Origin: Candidatus Nitrospira kreftii | GTDB lineage: Bacteria; Nitrospirota; Nitrospiria; Nitrospirales; Nitrospiraceae | Direction of reading: 5' to 3' | Length of the DNA stretch: 64,000 nt | Assembly: GCA_014058405.1 (NCBI GenBank) | Contig: CP047423.1 | Span: 868,001-932,000 of the forward strand | Part shown: positions 45,017-53,505 of the stretch, one piece after another | Numbering within the stretch: the first letter of the stretch is position 1 | Layout of the letters: every line of letters begins with the position of its first letter | The notes under the pieces: model-generated | The model's database searches: none | Seen by the model: the letters and a program-made list of their open reading frames with translations, nothing else | Told to the model about the DNA's origin: nothing | Program-made: the position numbers and the translations under genes

Positions 45017-45535
45017 CTATTCCTGTCTGATACCGATCAGGCACATGAGTGGTGCCTGGCACTCGGGGCCGTTCACGCACTGCCGTACTCCTTCGGTGAG
45101 GCGTGCGACATCCATCCCCATATAGAAGTCCGGCACTCGTTCTAGTCGAACCAGTCCACGTTGCAGCAGATTCTGCGCAGCCTGCGGGTTGCCCATGAAC
45201 AGCTTCAGATTGGCTGCAGCGAGCTGGATGAGAGCTTGGAAGAAATTCCCCTGTTCCGTGTGGCGTCCAGCCATTTTCCACAGGTCTTCGAAGACCTCAT
45301 GGCACTCCCACCAATAGCCGTGATTGTAGAGGTCAATTCCATACCGATAGTCCTGAGAATGTTGCCATTGATCGGGGGGGGGGAACGGGGATGGTTGCGG
45401 CTTCGGTTGAGCGTAGGAATGCCCCTGGGTGGTTTGTCGAGGATGTGGCATTCGTCCAGGCACAAAACGCGAGGAAGGAAACGGGCCTGACGAGTAGCGG
45501 AGCGGCATAGGATCAGGGAACTCTGACTCAATCAC
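45017..45535 (-). CDS. DUF309-domain protein
   Basis: Up to 172 residues. The DUF309 core begins near residue 64: YGIDLYNHGYWWECHEVFEDLW, FFQALIQLAAANLKLFMGN, AQNLLQRGLVRLERVPDF. It is a small helical domain of unknown function with His and Glu positions suggesting metal binding. The Pro/Ser-rich N-terminus is poor in family sequence, so the true start may be one of the later Mets. It is upstream of the island's right edge. Confidence 0.82.
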   Translation of the reverse strand: MIESEFPDPMPLRYSSGPFPSSRFVPGRMPHPRQTTQGHSYAQPKPQPSPFPPPDQWQHSQDYRYGIDLYNHGYWWECHEVFEDLWKMAGRHTEQGNFFQALIQLAAANLKLFMGNPQAAQNLLQRGLVRLERVPDFYMGMDVARLTEGVRQCVNGPECQAPLMCLIGIRQE

Positions 45536-45553
45536 CGTTCTATATCTGCACCG

Positions 45554-46351
45554 TCATAAGGAAACCTGAAATACCGCTCGGTCTTCCAACCGTATGGCTG
45601 TCAGTTCCCGTCCCCACACACAGCCGCTATCGATGGCCAGGAGATGCTCTTCGCAGTGGAGACCCAATGCGGCCCAGTGGCCACAGACAATAGTGGTGTT
45701 GCGACGAGCTTCGGCATTGATCGTAAACCAAGGGAGGTATCCGATGGGGATCCGTTCAAGCGGACCGCTGAAGGATGATTCCATCAGGCCATCCGGTGAA
45801 CAGGCTCGAAGTCTTGTCAAAACCTTGATTACAGTGGCGAGCCGGGTGGGACCGGTCAAATCCGGAGACCATTGAAGATGTTTGCTGGGATGCAGGGCTC
45901 GGAGGATGTCTCGATACAAACGACCTCGTAAACCAGCCTGGACTTCCTGGGCTAGTTTTTCTGCCTCATCGATGGACCATTGAGGAAGTAGGCCTGCATG
46001 GACAAGGACGAAAGGATCTGCTCGATAGAACAAAGGTTGCTGACGGAGCCACGCGATGAGTTCATCACGATCCGGCGCACTTAGGATGGCCTGCAGGGTG
46101 TCTTCTGGACGAACTGTGGCAATACCCTCGGTAACAGCGAGAAGAAAAAGGTCGTGGTTGCCTAAAACGACAACCGCCCGGTTTCCCAGATTCTTGATAT
46201 AGCGGAGGACACCTAGCGAATCCGTGCCGCGATTGACCAAATCACCGACAAACCAGAGGCGGTCGACTACTGGGTTAAAATGAATGTGTTGAACGAGGCG
46301 TTGCAAGGCATCATTGCATCCCTGCACATCGCCGATAGCATACGTTGCCAT
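45554..46351 (-). CDS. apaH: Symmetrical diadenosine tetraphosphatase
   Basis: A 265-residue metallophosphoesterase that hydrolyses Ap4A to ADP. It has the GDVQGC, GDLVNRG, GNHD motif series (residues ~7-70) and the family-specific LVHAGLLPQWS and IVCGHWAALGL. It is on the minus strand, in a row with DUF309 and queF. Confidence 0.95.
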   Translation of the reverse strand: MATYAIGDVQGCNDALQRLVQHIHFNPVVDRLWFVGDLVNRGTDSLGVLRYIKNLGNRAVVVLGNHDLFLLAVTEGIATVRPEDTLQAILSAPDRDELIAWLRQQPLFYRADPFVLVHAGLLPQWSIDEAEKLAQEVQAGLRGRLYRDILRALHPSKHLQWSPDLTGPTRLATVIKVLTRLRACSPDGLMESSFSGPLERIPIGYLPWFTINAEARRNTTIVCGHWAALGLHCEEHLLAIDSGCVWGRELTAIRLEDRAVFQVSL

Positions 46352-46427
46352 ATTGGAAAGATGAAAACCTGTCCCCGTTTCGCACGCATTGGGTTAGACA
46401 AAGGCACGGCAGCCCAAACGTTGAGCT

Positions 46428-46844
46428 CTATGGAAACTTGGCTTCAATTCGACTCGACAGCCCACCTCGCGCCGTAAAGGTGCCGGTGACTTTGGCCCAA
46501 ACGGGCCGGCTGGATTTTACGACATCGTGGAGAATCCTGTTGACGGCATTTTCATAAAAAATGCCGAGATTGCGGTAAGCGTAGATGTACATCTTGAGCG
46601 ATTTCAGCTCAAGACATGCTTTATCGGGCATGTAGTACAGCGTGATCGTCCCGAAGTCCGGCAAATTAGTTTTTGGACAGATCGCCGTATACTCGGGAAT
46701 CTCAATCGTGATTTCATAACCCTTATACTGATTGGGGAACGTTTCTATTTCAGGCAGTGAAGCGGTGATGCCGCTTTTTGCATGCCGTTCGTTGTATCCC
46801 AGTTTCGTGGTTTTTTGGATTCTTCCGCTCGTTTCACGTTTCAC
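46428..46844 (-). CDS. queF: NADPH-dependent 7-cyano-7-deazaguanine reductase
   Basis: Up to 138 residues of the short, unimodular QueF that makes preQ1 for queuosine. The active-site Cys is in EYTAICPKTNLPDFGTI and the Asp two turns later; ELKSLKMYIYAYRNLGIFYENA and WAKVTGTFTARGG are family blocks. The GTG start lies within a heptamer repeat (CGTGAAA). Family proteins usually begin a few residues before LGYNERHA, so a later non-ATG start is possible. Confidence 0.92.
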   Translation of the reverse strand: MKRETSGRIQKTTKLGYNERHAKSGITASLPEIETFPNQYKGYEITIEIPEYTAICPKTNLPDFGTITLYYMPDKACLELKSLKMYIYAYRNLGIFYENAVNRILHDVVKSSRPVWAKVTGTFTARGGLSSRIEAKFP

Positions 46845-46850
46845 GTTTCA
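46821..46850. repeat. Short tandem heptamers at the queF start
   Basis: On the plus strand CGTTTCA repeats about three times (CGTTTCACGTTTCACGTTTC), followed by a partial unit. Because 7 is not a multiple of 3, each unit offers GTG in a different frame, and the annotated queF start is one of them. Confidence 0.6.
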
Positions 46851-46863
46851 CGCCTCACGTCTT

Positions 46864-47148
46864 CTACACTTGTTTCATCCATTCCGTCTGACCGATCTTC
46901 TCCAATTCGATGTAAAGCGAGACCCAGGGGCATTTCATCTCGGGGTAGACTTCGCATAACCCCCCCCTGCGCACACCTCCACAAGGGCCGTGGGCCATGA
47001 ACTTCGGACACTCAGCTTTGAGTGAGTCGTCTGGAATCGGCGGACGCTTGTGAACTCCGCCGACATGGGTCCCAGTATCATCTTCACCCGCGATAAGAAC
47101 CCGTCGTGACATGAATTGCAGTGTAAACGGAATATGGTTGATCGGCAA
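46864..47148 (-). CDS. Methylene-THF reductase C-terminal-domain protein (MetV-like)
   Basis: About 82-94 residues. The second half has the cysteine-rich signature CPKFMAHGPCGGVRRGGLCEVYPEMKCPW, as in the C-terminal domain of split methylenetetrahydrofolate reductases (MetV of acetogens). It may pair with the short MetF at 38242, which lacks this part. The start is uncertain: TTG at 47148 or ATG at 47112 (MSRRVLIAGEDD). Confidence 0.75.
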   Translation of the reverse strand: MPINHIPFTLQFMSRRVLIAGEDDTGTHVGGVHKRPPIPDDSLKAECPKFMAHGPCGGVRRGGLCEVYPEMKCPWVSLYIELEKIGQTEWMKQV

Positions 47149-47580
47149 TCTCTAAACATGAATTGTCATGAAAGTTATGTTTATGAATGATTTGGGCAGT
47201 TACTTGAGAGGTGGTGGCTTTGTGTGTCGGTTGGGGCGAATGGCCTATTTCACGATTTTAATCTAGGCCTTCTTTCGGATACCTTGGGCCCTCTTTGAAG
47301 TTGCTTTGATTTTCCTGACGTTATACTATCTGTATAGATTTCGTTGGAAGTCTCCGCGCAAGGGGCCAAAGGAAACATGAGGCGACGGATGAGAGGAAAG
47401 ACGAAGCAAAGATTGACAGCCTTTTTTCGGCTTTGCTAGGATGCCCAATAGTCAATGATCAAGAGATAGTGGTTCGGTTGTTCAAACCCTCAAGTCTCCA
47501 CGTTTTCTTCGATGCAAGTTGGTGGTGTAAAGAATATAAGCAGCGGTCTGCCGTTGCCAACGATATAAGGGAGGTGCCTG
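47149..47580. other. Long leader region before the oxidoreductase operon
   Basis: A 432-base spacer with no gene. It is AT-richer than the surroundings and contains the promoter at 47413-47442, giving an untranslated leader of about 130 bases. No clear riboswitch fold was recognised. Confidence 0.6.
47413..47442 (+). promoter_or_regulatory. Candidate sigma-70 promoter of the oxidoreductase operon
   Basis: TTGACA (47413-47418), an 18-base spacer, then TAGGAT (47437-47442). It is the best box pair in the window. The -10 box resembles that of the aclB promoter. Confidence 0.65.
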
Positions 47581-48474
47581 ATGAGCCTTGATTATGTCAA
47601 GTTTTCCAATGGATTTGAGAAGTTCATGCCAAAGGAATACCGAGACATGGTGGAGCATGGACCGTTTGGAAAGAAGGTCACTGTTTCACAGATGGGGAGT
47701 TTCAAGGAAGTATTGGAAGAGCACCCCATGTGTGCTGGCTGTGCGATGACGCTCTTCATCCGACTCGCCATGGTTGCATTTCCAAATCCTGAAGACACAA
47801 TTACTGTTGGGACGGCTGGATGTGGACGTCTTGCCATCTCTCAGGCGGCGATCCCATTTGTCTACGGCAACTATGGTGATCAAAACGGAGTGGCCAGTGG
47901 ATTGTCCAGAGGCCTCCGTCTTCGTTTCGGCGATAAACCAAAAGATGTGGTTGTGATGGCCGGAGATGGCGGTACGGCGGATATCGGCTTTCAGCAGGTG
48001 CTCCATTCTTGGTTCCGCAAGGAACGATTTACGACCATCATGTTGGACAACGAGGTATATGGGAATACCGGCGGTCAGGAAAGCGGGATGACGAACAGGG
48101 GCGCCGTGTTAAAAATGGCCCCGCTCGGGAAGAAGTTCGAGAAGATGGATATGTTACAGATGGCCAAGGTTGCCGGTTGTGCCTATGTGGCAACCGTCGT
48201 GCCGAATAATCCACGTCGTGTCGAAAGTGTCATTAAGAAAGCCGTGTTGATCGCTCGTGAAGTGGGGTCAACCTATATTCAGGCGTACACCTCTTGCAAT
48301 ATCGAATATGCTATTCCGACCGACAAGGTCATGGAAGATGCGAAGACGGTCGAGAACGATCGATACCAGTTCACCGAGTATGTCAGCGAAGAGGCCAAGC
48401 AGTACCTTGCCGAGCGCTATGGCTATAAGGAGTTCCTTCCCAAGCCAGCTGCTGCGATTCCCAACAAGGCTTAA
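47581..48474 (+). CDS. porB: 2-oxoacid:ferredoxin oxidoreductase, beta (TPP) subunit
   Basis: A 297-residue subunit that binds thiamine diphosphate and an Fe-S cluster. The TPP motif GDGGTADIGFQQVLHSWFRK...NEVYGNTGGQ lies at ~129-170, and the Cys pairs in HPMCAGCAMTLF and TAGCGRLA are cluster ligands. First gene of a five-gene operon, with GGGAGG upstream. In the reverse TCA cycle it carboxylates acetyl-CoA or succinyl-CoA; pyruvate versus 2-oxoglutarate specificity cannot be set from sequence alone. Confidence 0.9.
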   Translation: MSLDYVKFSNGFEKFMPKEYRDMVEHGPFGKKVTVSQMGSFKEVLEEHPMCAGCAMTLFIRLAMVAFPNPEDTITVGTAGCGRLAISQAAIPFVYGNYGDQNGVASGLSRGLRLRFGDKPKDVVVMAGDGGTADIGFQQVLHSWFRKERFTTIMLDNEVYGNTGGQESGMTNRGAVLKMAPLGKKFEKMDMLQMAKVAGCAYVATVVPNNPRRVESVIKKAVLIAREVGSTYIQAYTSCNIEYAIPTDKVMEDAKTVENDRYQFTEYVSEEAKQYLAERYGYKEFLPKPAAAIPNKA

Positions 48475-48496
48475 GCGGCTGTAAGGAGATTTCACA

Positions 48497-49219
48497 ATGG
48501 CGAAACGCTTTAATATTCGAATGGCAGGTGTCGGCGGACAGGGCGTCGTGACCGGCTCTCATATCCTGAGCACGGCCGTCATCAACGCCGGTGGAGAAAG
48601 TACGATCGTACCGTTCTATGGATCTGAAAAACGGATGGCGCCGGTCGAAAGCTATGTTCGTGTGTCAGATGAGCCGATTTATGAGATTGGTGAAATCACG
48701 TTTCCGCACATTATCATCATTTTTCACCCACAGGTCATCACGCACGGCAAATCGTATACGATGCCGTTCTACTTCGGTCTGAAGGAAGACGGGGTTGCCT
48801 TGATCAACAATGACGGACCGATGAATCTCCACAGAGACCAGGCAGCTGAATTGGAAAAGCTTCGGGCAAAGCTCTATTATTTTCCAGCGACAAAGATCTC
48901 CCTGGAAGTGGCGAATATGGATCTTGCCACGAACATGGCGCTGATGGGCTGTATTGGCGCGATTACGGGACTCACGAGCATGGAGGGGTTGGACCAGGCC
49001 GTAAAGGACCGGTTCCTCGGTAAAGGCTTTGTGGTATCTGGCGGGACTGCCGCGCTCGATAGTGTCGTTGAACGGAAGTTTAAAAAGAAACAGGAGTTGA
49101 TCGAGAAAAACGTGGCTGTTATGCGGGCAGGATGGAACTACGCGGTTGACCATGGGTGGGCAGCACCCGATGTCAAACGCGCAGAAGAACCAGTGGCAAC
49201 GGCCACTGCGACTGTGTAG
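48497..49219 (+). CDS. porG: 2-oxoacid:ferredoxin oxidoreductase, gamma subunit
   Basis: A 240-residue gamma subunit with the characteristic FNIRMAGVGGQGVVTGSHILSTAVINAGG opening and the FYGSEKRMAPVESYVRVS block, which binds CoA in related enzymes. The C-terminal ~50 residues are extended and Ala/Thr-rich. It lies between the beta and ferredoxin-like subunits, 22 bases after beta. Confidence 0.9.
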   Translation: MAKRFNIRMAGVGGQGVVTGSHILSTAVINAGGESTIVPFYGSEKRMAPVESYVRVSDEPIYEIGEITFPHIIIIFHPQVITHGKSYTMPFYFGLKEDGVALINNDGPMNLHRDQAAELEKLRAKLYYFPATKISLEVANMDLATNMALMGCIGAITGLTSMEGLDQAVKDRFLGKGFVVSGGTAALDSVVERKFKKKQELIEKNVAVMRAGWNYAVDHGWAAPDVKRAEEPVATATATV

Positions 49220-49240
49220 GCGAGCCACAAAGGAGTCTTC

Positions 49241-49564
49241 ATGTACCTTGTAGCCGATATTAGCGTTGAAATCTGCGCAGCGAAGAGCTGCAAACTTTGT
49301 ACGCAGTATTGTCCGGAAGCTAACACCATCCTTTATAGCGAAGAGATGGGGAAGGATCAGGGATTCAAGTATGGCTCGGCCTATGTCGCAGTAGACCGCT
49401 GTAAAGGATGTGCGCAGTGTGTGTGGGTCTGTGACAACATGGCGAAGAACAATGCGATTAAGATGATCATGATCGATCAATTGCCGAAGGCGGCGTTAAC
49501 GGACAACATTACATACGGCGAAAAGAGCACGACGGCCGTTTTGGCCAGTCCGGTCGTCGGATAA
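49241..49564 (+). CDS. porD: 2-oxoacid:ferredoxin oxidoreductase, delta (ferredoxin-like) subunit
   Basis: A 107-residue 2[4Fe-4S] subunit. The first cluster motif is CAAKSCKLCTQYCPE (~12-26) and the second CKGCAQCVWVC (~54-64), with the crossed Cys-Pro as usual. It passes electrons from the TPP site to ferredoxin. AGGAG precedes the start. Confidence 0.9.
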   Translation: MYLVADISVEICAAKSCKLCTQYCPEANTILYSEEMGKDQGFKYGSAYVAVDRCKGCAQCVWVCDNMAKNNAIKMIMIDQLPKAALTDNITYGEKSTTAVLASPVVG

Positions 49565-49586
49565 GAGCGAGGAAAGGGGAAAGGGA

Positions 49587-50351
49587 GTGGCAACAACACA
49601 GGATACGAGAGAGCGCATCATTGTACCGGGGCCTGCGGGTTTCCATCCTCCATCAGCCGCGCAGTTAGGTGTGTCGCTGCCGGATCCTGGCCAGGGGTTG
49701 TTCTATGGATTACTCGAGCCGAACGAGGAAGTGGTTATTGAAGAGATGGCTCGTAAGATGCTGACGAGCCCGAACGCGACGCTCTTTCCCGGGCCGCTGT
49801 TACTATGGGCCTGGAACGATCATGCCGTGGAAAAAGCAAAGGCGACGCTGGAAATTGCCGCGCAGATTCCGGAAGTCATGATCATCCCGATGCCGGATTA
49901 TCGGCCCAAGTATCCAAAGATCGATCCTGAAGAAGTGATCAACCCTAACCATCCAAATCTGACGATCTGGGGCAATAAGATCGAAGCCTGCATCTTTATC
50001 GGTGTGCATTGCCATTATGCGAATCTCACCCTCAAGATGATTCGGGCGGGAACCAATTGCTGTACCATGGCGATCTGTGCTGAGCAGGGCCACGAAGACG
50101 CCATGCTCACGATCCGAGACTCCGATACACTGAAGATCAAGCGTGTCGCAGAGATTTTCAAGCGCGTCCGTGAGGAGATGGGGATCAAGTTACCGGAAAA
50201 CGGGGAAAACGTCCGCTTTACCGGCACGCAGTCAAAAGTGCATGGTGGCAAGACCCACACGAACCCGATGGCATTCGCTCCGACTCCAGGTGGTACGGGT
50301 AGTGCGGCGATGTTCGGTCATTCTGCCGAGCACATGAAGCGGGAAGGATAA
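49587..50351 (+). CDS. 2-oxoacid:ferredoxin oxidoreductase, fifth subunit
   Basis: A 254-residue protein with a GTG start and GGGAAAGGGAG upstream. It is not a standard alpha, beta, gamma or delta subunit. It has an N-terminal segment PGPAGFHPPSAAQLG, a globular middle (EVMIIPMPDYRPKYPKIDPEE, IFIGVHCHYANLTLKMIRAGTNCCTMAICAEQGHED), and a Gly/His-rich tail. Database names for relatives mention a carbon-monoxide-dehydrogenase beta-like family; the role here is inferred as the epsilon-type extra subunit of five-subunit enzymes. Confidence 0.78.
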   Translation: MATTQDTRERIIVPGPAGFHPPSAAQLGVSLPDPGQGLFYGLLEPNEEVVIEEMARKMLTSPNATLFPGPLLLWAWNDHAVEKAKATLEIAAQIPEVMIIPMPDYRPKYPKIDPEEVINPNHPNLTIWGNKIEACIFIGVHCHYANLTLKMIRAGTNCCTMAICAEQGHEDAMLTIRDSDTLKIKRVAEIFKRVREEMGIKLPENGENVRFTGTQSKVHGGKTHTNPMAFAPTPGGTGSAAMFGHSAEHMKREG

Positions 50352-50391
50352 GGCCGGGCGGCAACGCTCGAACTAGCCAAGAGGTGTAATC

Positions 50392-51726
50392 ATGAGCGAG
50401 ACCGAAGTCAAAACCAATCCACAAGGTGATCCGATTACCAGCGTCGCAGTACCTAAGGCAGATAGAAAAACAGATCCGCATGGCGAAGCCAAAAGACAGC
50501 GCGTCGTGACGCCAGAATATATGTTCCACGAGGCGCCGCGAACCAAAGAGTTCATCACGGGTAGCGAAGCCGCCAAGGAGGCGATCCGCCGCTCGAACGT
50601 GGATTTAGCCATCGCCTATCCGATCACCCCACAGAGCGAAACGATGCAGCTTGTCGGCGTGCTCTATGGTGAAGGTTATGTGAAAGAGTATTATCGTGGT
50701 GAAGAAGAAGTCGGCGTAATGGCGGCCATTGCCGGAGGCTCACGGGCAGGAGTTCGTTGTTACACTGCTACGGCGGGTCCCGGCACATTGCGTGGTCTCG
50801 AAGGCATTGCCTCCTGGCCAGGCCACCGTCTTCCAGTCGTGGCCATGTTTACCTGCCGCGTCGTTAACGCTCCGCTGGCCATACAACCGGACAACATCGA
50901 AGTCTCTTATCTGCTCAACTGCGGCATGATCGTATTCCACGCCGAGAACCAGCAGGACATGTTTGACTTTACGATGGCCGGTTTCACGATCAGCGAAAAG
51001 AATGATGTGACGTTGCCCGTCGGTGTCTGCTGTGACGGCTTCTTTGTGACGCATGCTCGTGGGTATGTGCGCATGCAAGATCGTGGCATCAAGCTTCCGC
51101 CGCGCGAAGCATGGCGTGGTGCCGTCCCTGTGCTCGATGCGGAGAATCCTCCTGCGCGTCTGTCACGCGACGCTCCGGTACAGAAGTCGAACTTTATGGC
51201 GTACAACATTCACGCCGTCTGGCAACAGGAAGTCTGGGCGGCCGTCGAACGGTCGCGTAAATACATCGATCGGTATATGGGTGGATTACTCACGGCGGAG
51301 AATGTCGATGACGCAGAAGTCATCATTATTGCTTCCGGCAGCGCTGCTGCGCAGTCCCGCGAAGCGGTTCGTCTCTGCAAGGAAAAAGGCATGAAAGTCG
51401 GACTGATCAAGGTCCGGTCCCTCCGTCCATTCCCGACGAAGGAACTCCGTCAGTTGTGCGGCAAGGCCAAGTTGATCGTTATTCCGGAATTCAATTATGT
51501 GGGCTGGTTGGCGAAGGAAGTAGCAACCGCTATCTATGGCTTCTCCAGCGCGAAAATCATCGGTGGTCCGCGTGTGTACGGTGGACAGTCGATGCCGGTC
51601 GAGTTGATCGTGGACGAAGTTGAGTCTGGTGTAAGCGGTAAGAAGTCTACCAACGTCGCGATGTCGCAAATTATGGGCGGAGTCGTCAATGCTGACGAAG
51701 TCGCCCACTTCATGCGCAGCATCTAA
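50392..51726 (+). CDS. porA: 2-oxoacid:ferredoxin oxidoreductase, alpha subunit
   Basis: A 444-residue alpha subunit. After a ~60-residue charged N-terminus it has the core EAAKEAIRRSNVDLAIAYPITPQSE (TPP-contact YPITP), GVMAAIAGGSRAGVRCYTATAGPG, and a C-terminal transketolase-like domain (AAQSREAVRLCKEKGMKVGLIKVRSLRPFP). It completes the five-gene set and is followed by a strong terminator. Confidence 0.92.
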   Translation: MSETEVKTNPQGDPITSVAVPKADRKTDPHGEAKRQRVVTPEYMFHEAPRTKEFITGSEAAKEAIRRSNVDLAIAYPITPQSETMQLVGVLYGEGYVKEYYRGEEEVGVMAAIAGGSRAGVRCYTATAGPGTLRGLEGIASWPGHRLPVVAMFTCRVVNAPLAIQPDNIEVSYLLNCGMIVFHAENQQDMFDFTMAGFTISEKNDVTLPVGVCCDGFFVTHARGYVRMQDRGIKLPPREAWRGAVPVLDAENPPARLSRDAPVQKSNFMAYNIHAVWQQEVWAAVERSRKYIDRYMGGLLTAENVDDAEVIIIASGSAAAQSREAVRLCKEKGMKVGLIKVRSLRPFPTKELRQLCGKAKLIVIPEFNYVGWLAKEVATAIYGFSSAKIIGGPRVYGGQSMPVELIVDEVESGVSGKKSTNVAMSQIMGGVVNADEVAHFMRSI

Positions 51727-51748
51727 ACAAAGTGTGTTGAGAAAGCAC

Positions 51749-51781
51749 AAAGGCCCGCTCGGCTTAGCCGGGCGGGCCTTT
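51749..51781 (+). terminator. Rho-independent terminator of the oxidoreductase operon
   Basis: AAAGGCCCGCTCGGC-TTA-GCCGGGCGGGCCTTT forms a 15-pair near-perfect stem with a 3-base loop, 22 bases after the alpha-subunit stop, followed by GAATTTTT. It is flanked by A and T runs, so it could also serve the convergent gene on the minus strand. Confidence 0.92.
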
Positions 51782-51803
51782 GAATTTTTAGAACAGGTAG
51801 CCG

Positions 51804-52052
51804 TCAACCCTGGATCTCGTCCTCGATCATTTCCTCGCTGTTCGGCATCCCATAGGCCACGTACTTCGCATAGGATAGGTAGATCGATGCGCTGTCGGTC
51901 ATGGCTTTGGAGCCAGCGGTCAGTCGGACGACTTTGTCTGAGCCGGGCGGCTCCACGTTCTGCAACATGGTGACATGGTCGTGCAGCAGTGTGATGTAGC
52001 GTTCAACAGCCGATTCGACCTCTTTATAGGCTTTCAAAATGTCATCCGTCAT
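51804..52052 (-). CDS. Small hypothetical protein
   Basis: An 82-residue acidic helical protein (MTDDILKAYKEVESAVERYI...) started at 52052, with GGAGGAC upstream; the longer in-frame start lies in the divergent gene's promoter. No domain is recognised. It is convergent with the oxidoreductase operon. Confidence 0.65.
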   Translation of the reverse strand: MTDDILKAYKEVESAVERYITLLHDHVTMLQNVEPPGSDKVVRLTAGSKAMTDSASIYLSYAKYVAYGMPNSEEMIEDEIQG

Positions 52053-52090
52053 GGTTGTCCTCCGTATTGGGCTCAGCATACACTACGCAG

Positions 52091-53269
52091 ATGCAATGCC
52101 TCAACGCTACGGTCTCGCCGCTTCTTCTTGGCGCTATTAATGGGCTTGCTCAAGAAGAAGGACTTTCGCACGAGAAGATTGTGCGGGCTATAGCGGAACT
52201 GTCCCGCCGTTTCAACAAAGAGCGCAGTTCTCTGAACCAAACCTATTTAGATGACCGACTCCTGTCGGCTGCGTATCTTCAGTATTTCCTTCCGGTCAAT
52301 CTCGCCAAGATCCAGGCGTTGCTCACTGAGCTGCCGGCACTGGGACCCGTTGAGGAGTTTTCCGTTCTCGATATTGGTTCTGGGCCAGGGACCGGAGCCC
52401 TAGCGGTTCTAGACTGGTGGTATCAGCGAAGGTGGCCCTGTATGGTATCAGTAACCACCGTCGATAAGTCCAGGGGCGCTCTTAGACAAACCCGACAGTT
52501 GTGGAATGGGTACTGCCGCGCGGCTGGCCTTGGAGACATTGACTTACAGACGGTCGAAGGAGATCTAGAGCGACGAACCTGGGTTGAGCCGGTAAGAAAG
52601 AAGGCTCCGTTTGATCTCATCATTCTCGCCAATGCTTTGAATGAGGTCCACACAGGGGACAGCGATCCAATCATAGCGCGAACTGCCCTTGTGGAAGAGG
52701 CCATGTCGTTACTTGCGGCAAACGGCACCATGATGATTGTCGAACCGGCCTTACGCGAGACGTCCCGAGCGTTGCACCAGGTGCATGATCGATTACTCCA
52801 AGAAAAGCGCTGCACCATCTATAGCCCATGCCTCCATGAAAACAGCTGCCCCGCGCTCGTGAAGCCAGACGATTGGTGCCATGAAGAGCGGGCTTGGGCG
52901 TCGCCGGCATCAATCCAGGAAATTGACGGCGAAGTTGGCTTTATCAAAGACGCGTTGAAGTTTTCGTATCTGTTATTGCGCAAAGATGGGAAGACGATTG
53001 TTGATAGGCAGGCAGACGTATATCGAGTGGTGAGTGAACTCCGTCATCTTAAGGGTGAGAAGCGGGCCTGGCTCTGCAATGAGACGGGGCGGTCTGAAAT
53101 TGGTCGACAGGATCGCCTGGTTTCGCCGCAGAACGCGGCGTTTGATAACTGGCATCGCGGCGCAATCGTGCAGATCGAACGGATTGCGCATAAAGAGAAG
53201 GCTGGCAAAGTGTCATTGTTGGGACGGATTGAACAAGATGCAGCAGTGCAGATTGTAAGATCCGTCTGA
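52091..53269 (+). CDS. Rsm22/METTL17-like ribosomal methyltransferase-fold protein
   Basis: About 392 residues (an earlier TTG at 52055 would add 12). It has a SAM-binding fold (SVLDIGSGPGTGALAVLDWW, ILANALNEV) and a four-Cys segment (CTIYSPCLHENSCPALVKPDDWC, ~257-279 from this start). Relatives of mitochondrial Rsm22/METTL17 share such a cluster, which binds [4Fe-4S] and acts in small-subunit assembly. A bacterial counterpart role in 16S maturation is inference. Confidence 0.8.
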   Translation: MQCLNATVSPLLLGAINGLAQEEGLSHEKIVRAIAELSRRFNKERSSLNQTYLDDRLLSAAYLQYFLPVNLAKIQALLTELPALGPVEEFSVLDIGSGPGTGALAVLDWWYQRRWPCMVSVTTVDKSRGALRQTRQLWNGYCRAAGLGDIDLQTVEGDLERRTWVEPVRKKAPFDLIILANALNEVHTGDSDPIIARTALVEEAMSLLAANGTMMIVEPALRETSRALHQVHDRLLQEKRCTIYSPCLHENSCPALVKPDDWCHEERAWASPASIQEIDGEVGFIKDALKFSYLLLRKDGKTIVDRQADVYRVVSELRHLKGEKRAWLCNETGRSEIGRQDRLVSPQNAAFDNWHRGAIVQIERIAHKEKAGKVSLLGRIEQDAAVQIVRSV

Positions 53270-53505
53270 GTCAAGCATGAATGCCGGGTGACTAACGGTG
53301 CATATGCTCAGACTTGGCGCATACGGACAAGTAGTTTCGGCTGACGAATGCAGGTGGCTTTGCCCCGGCCATAATTGTAGAAGATTGACGATTACTTCAG
53401 CAGCTCAAGGAATAGATGTTGAGGGAGTGGGGGAGCATAGCAGCCTCCTGGATCAGAGGAAAGGAATGGAATGACTCGTAAGGATTCTTAACAATCACAG
53501 AGACT

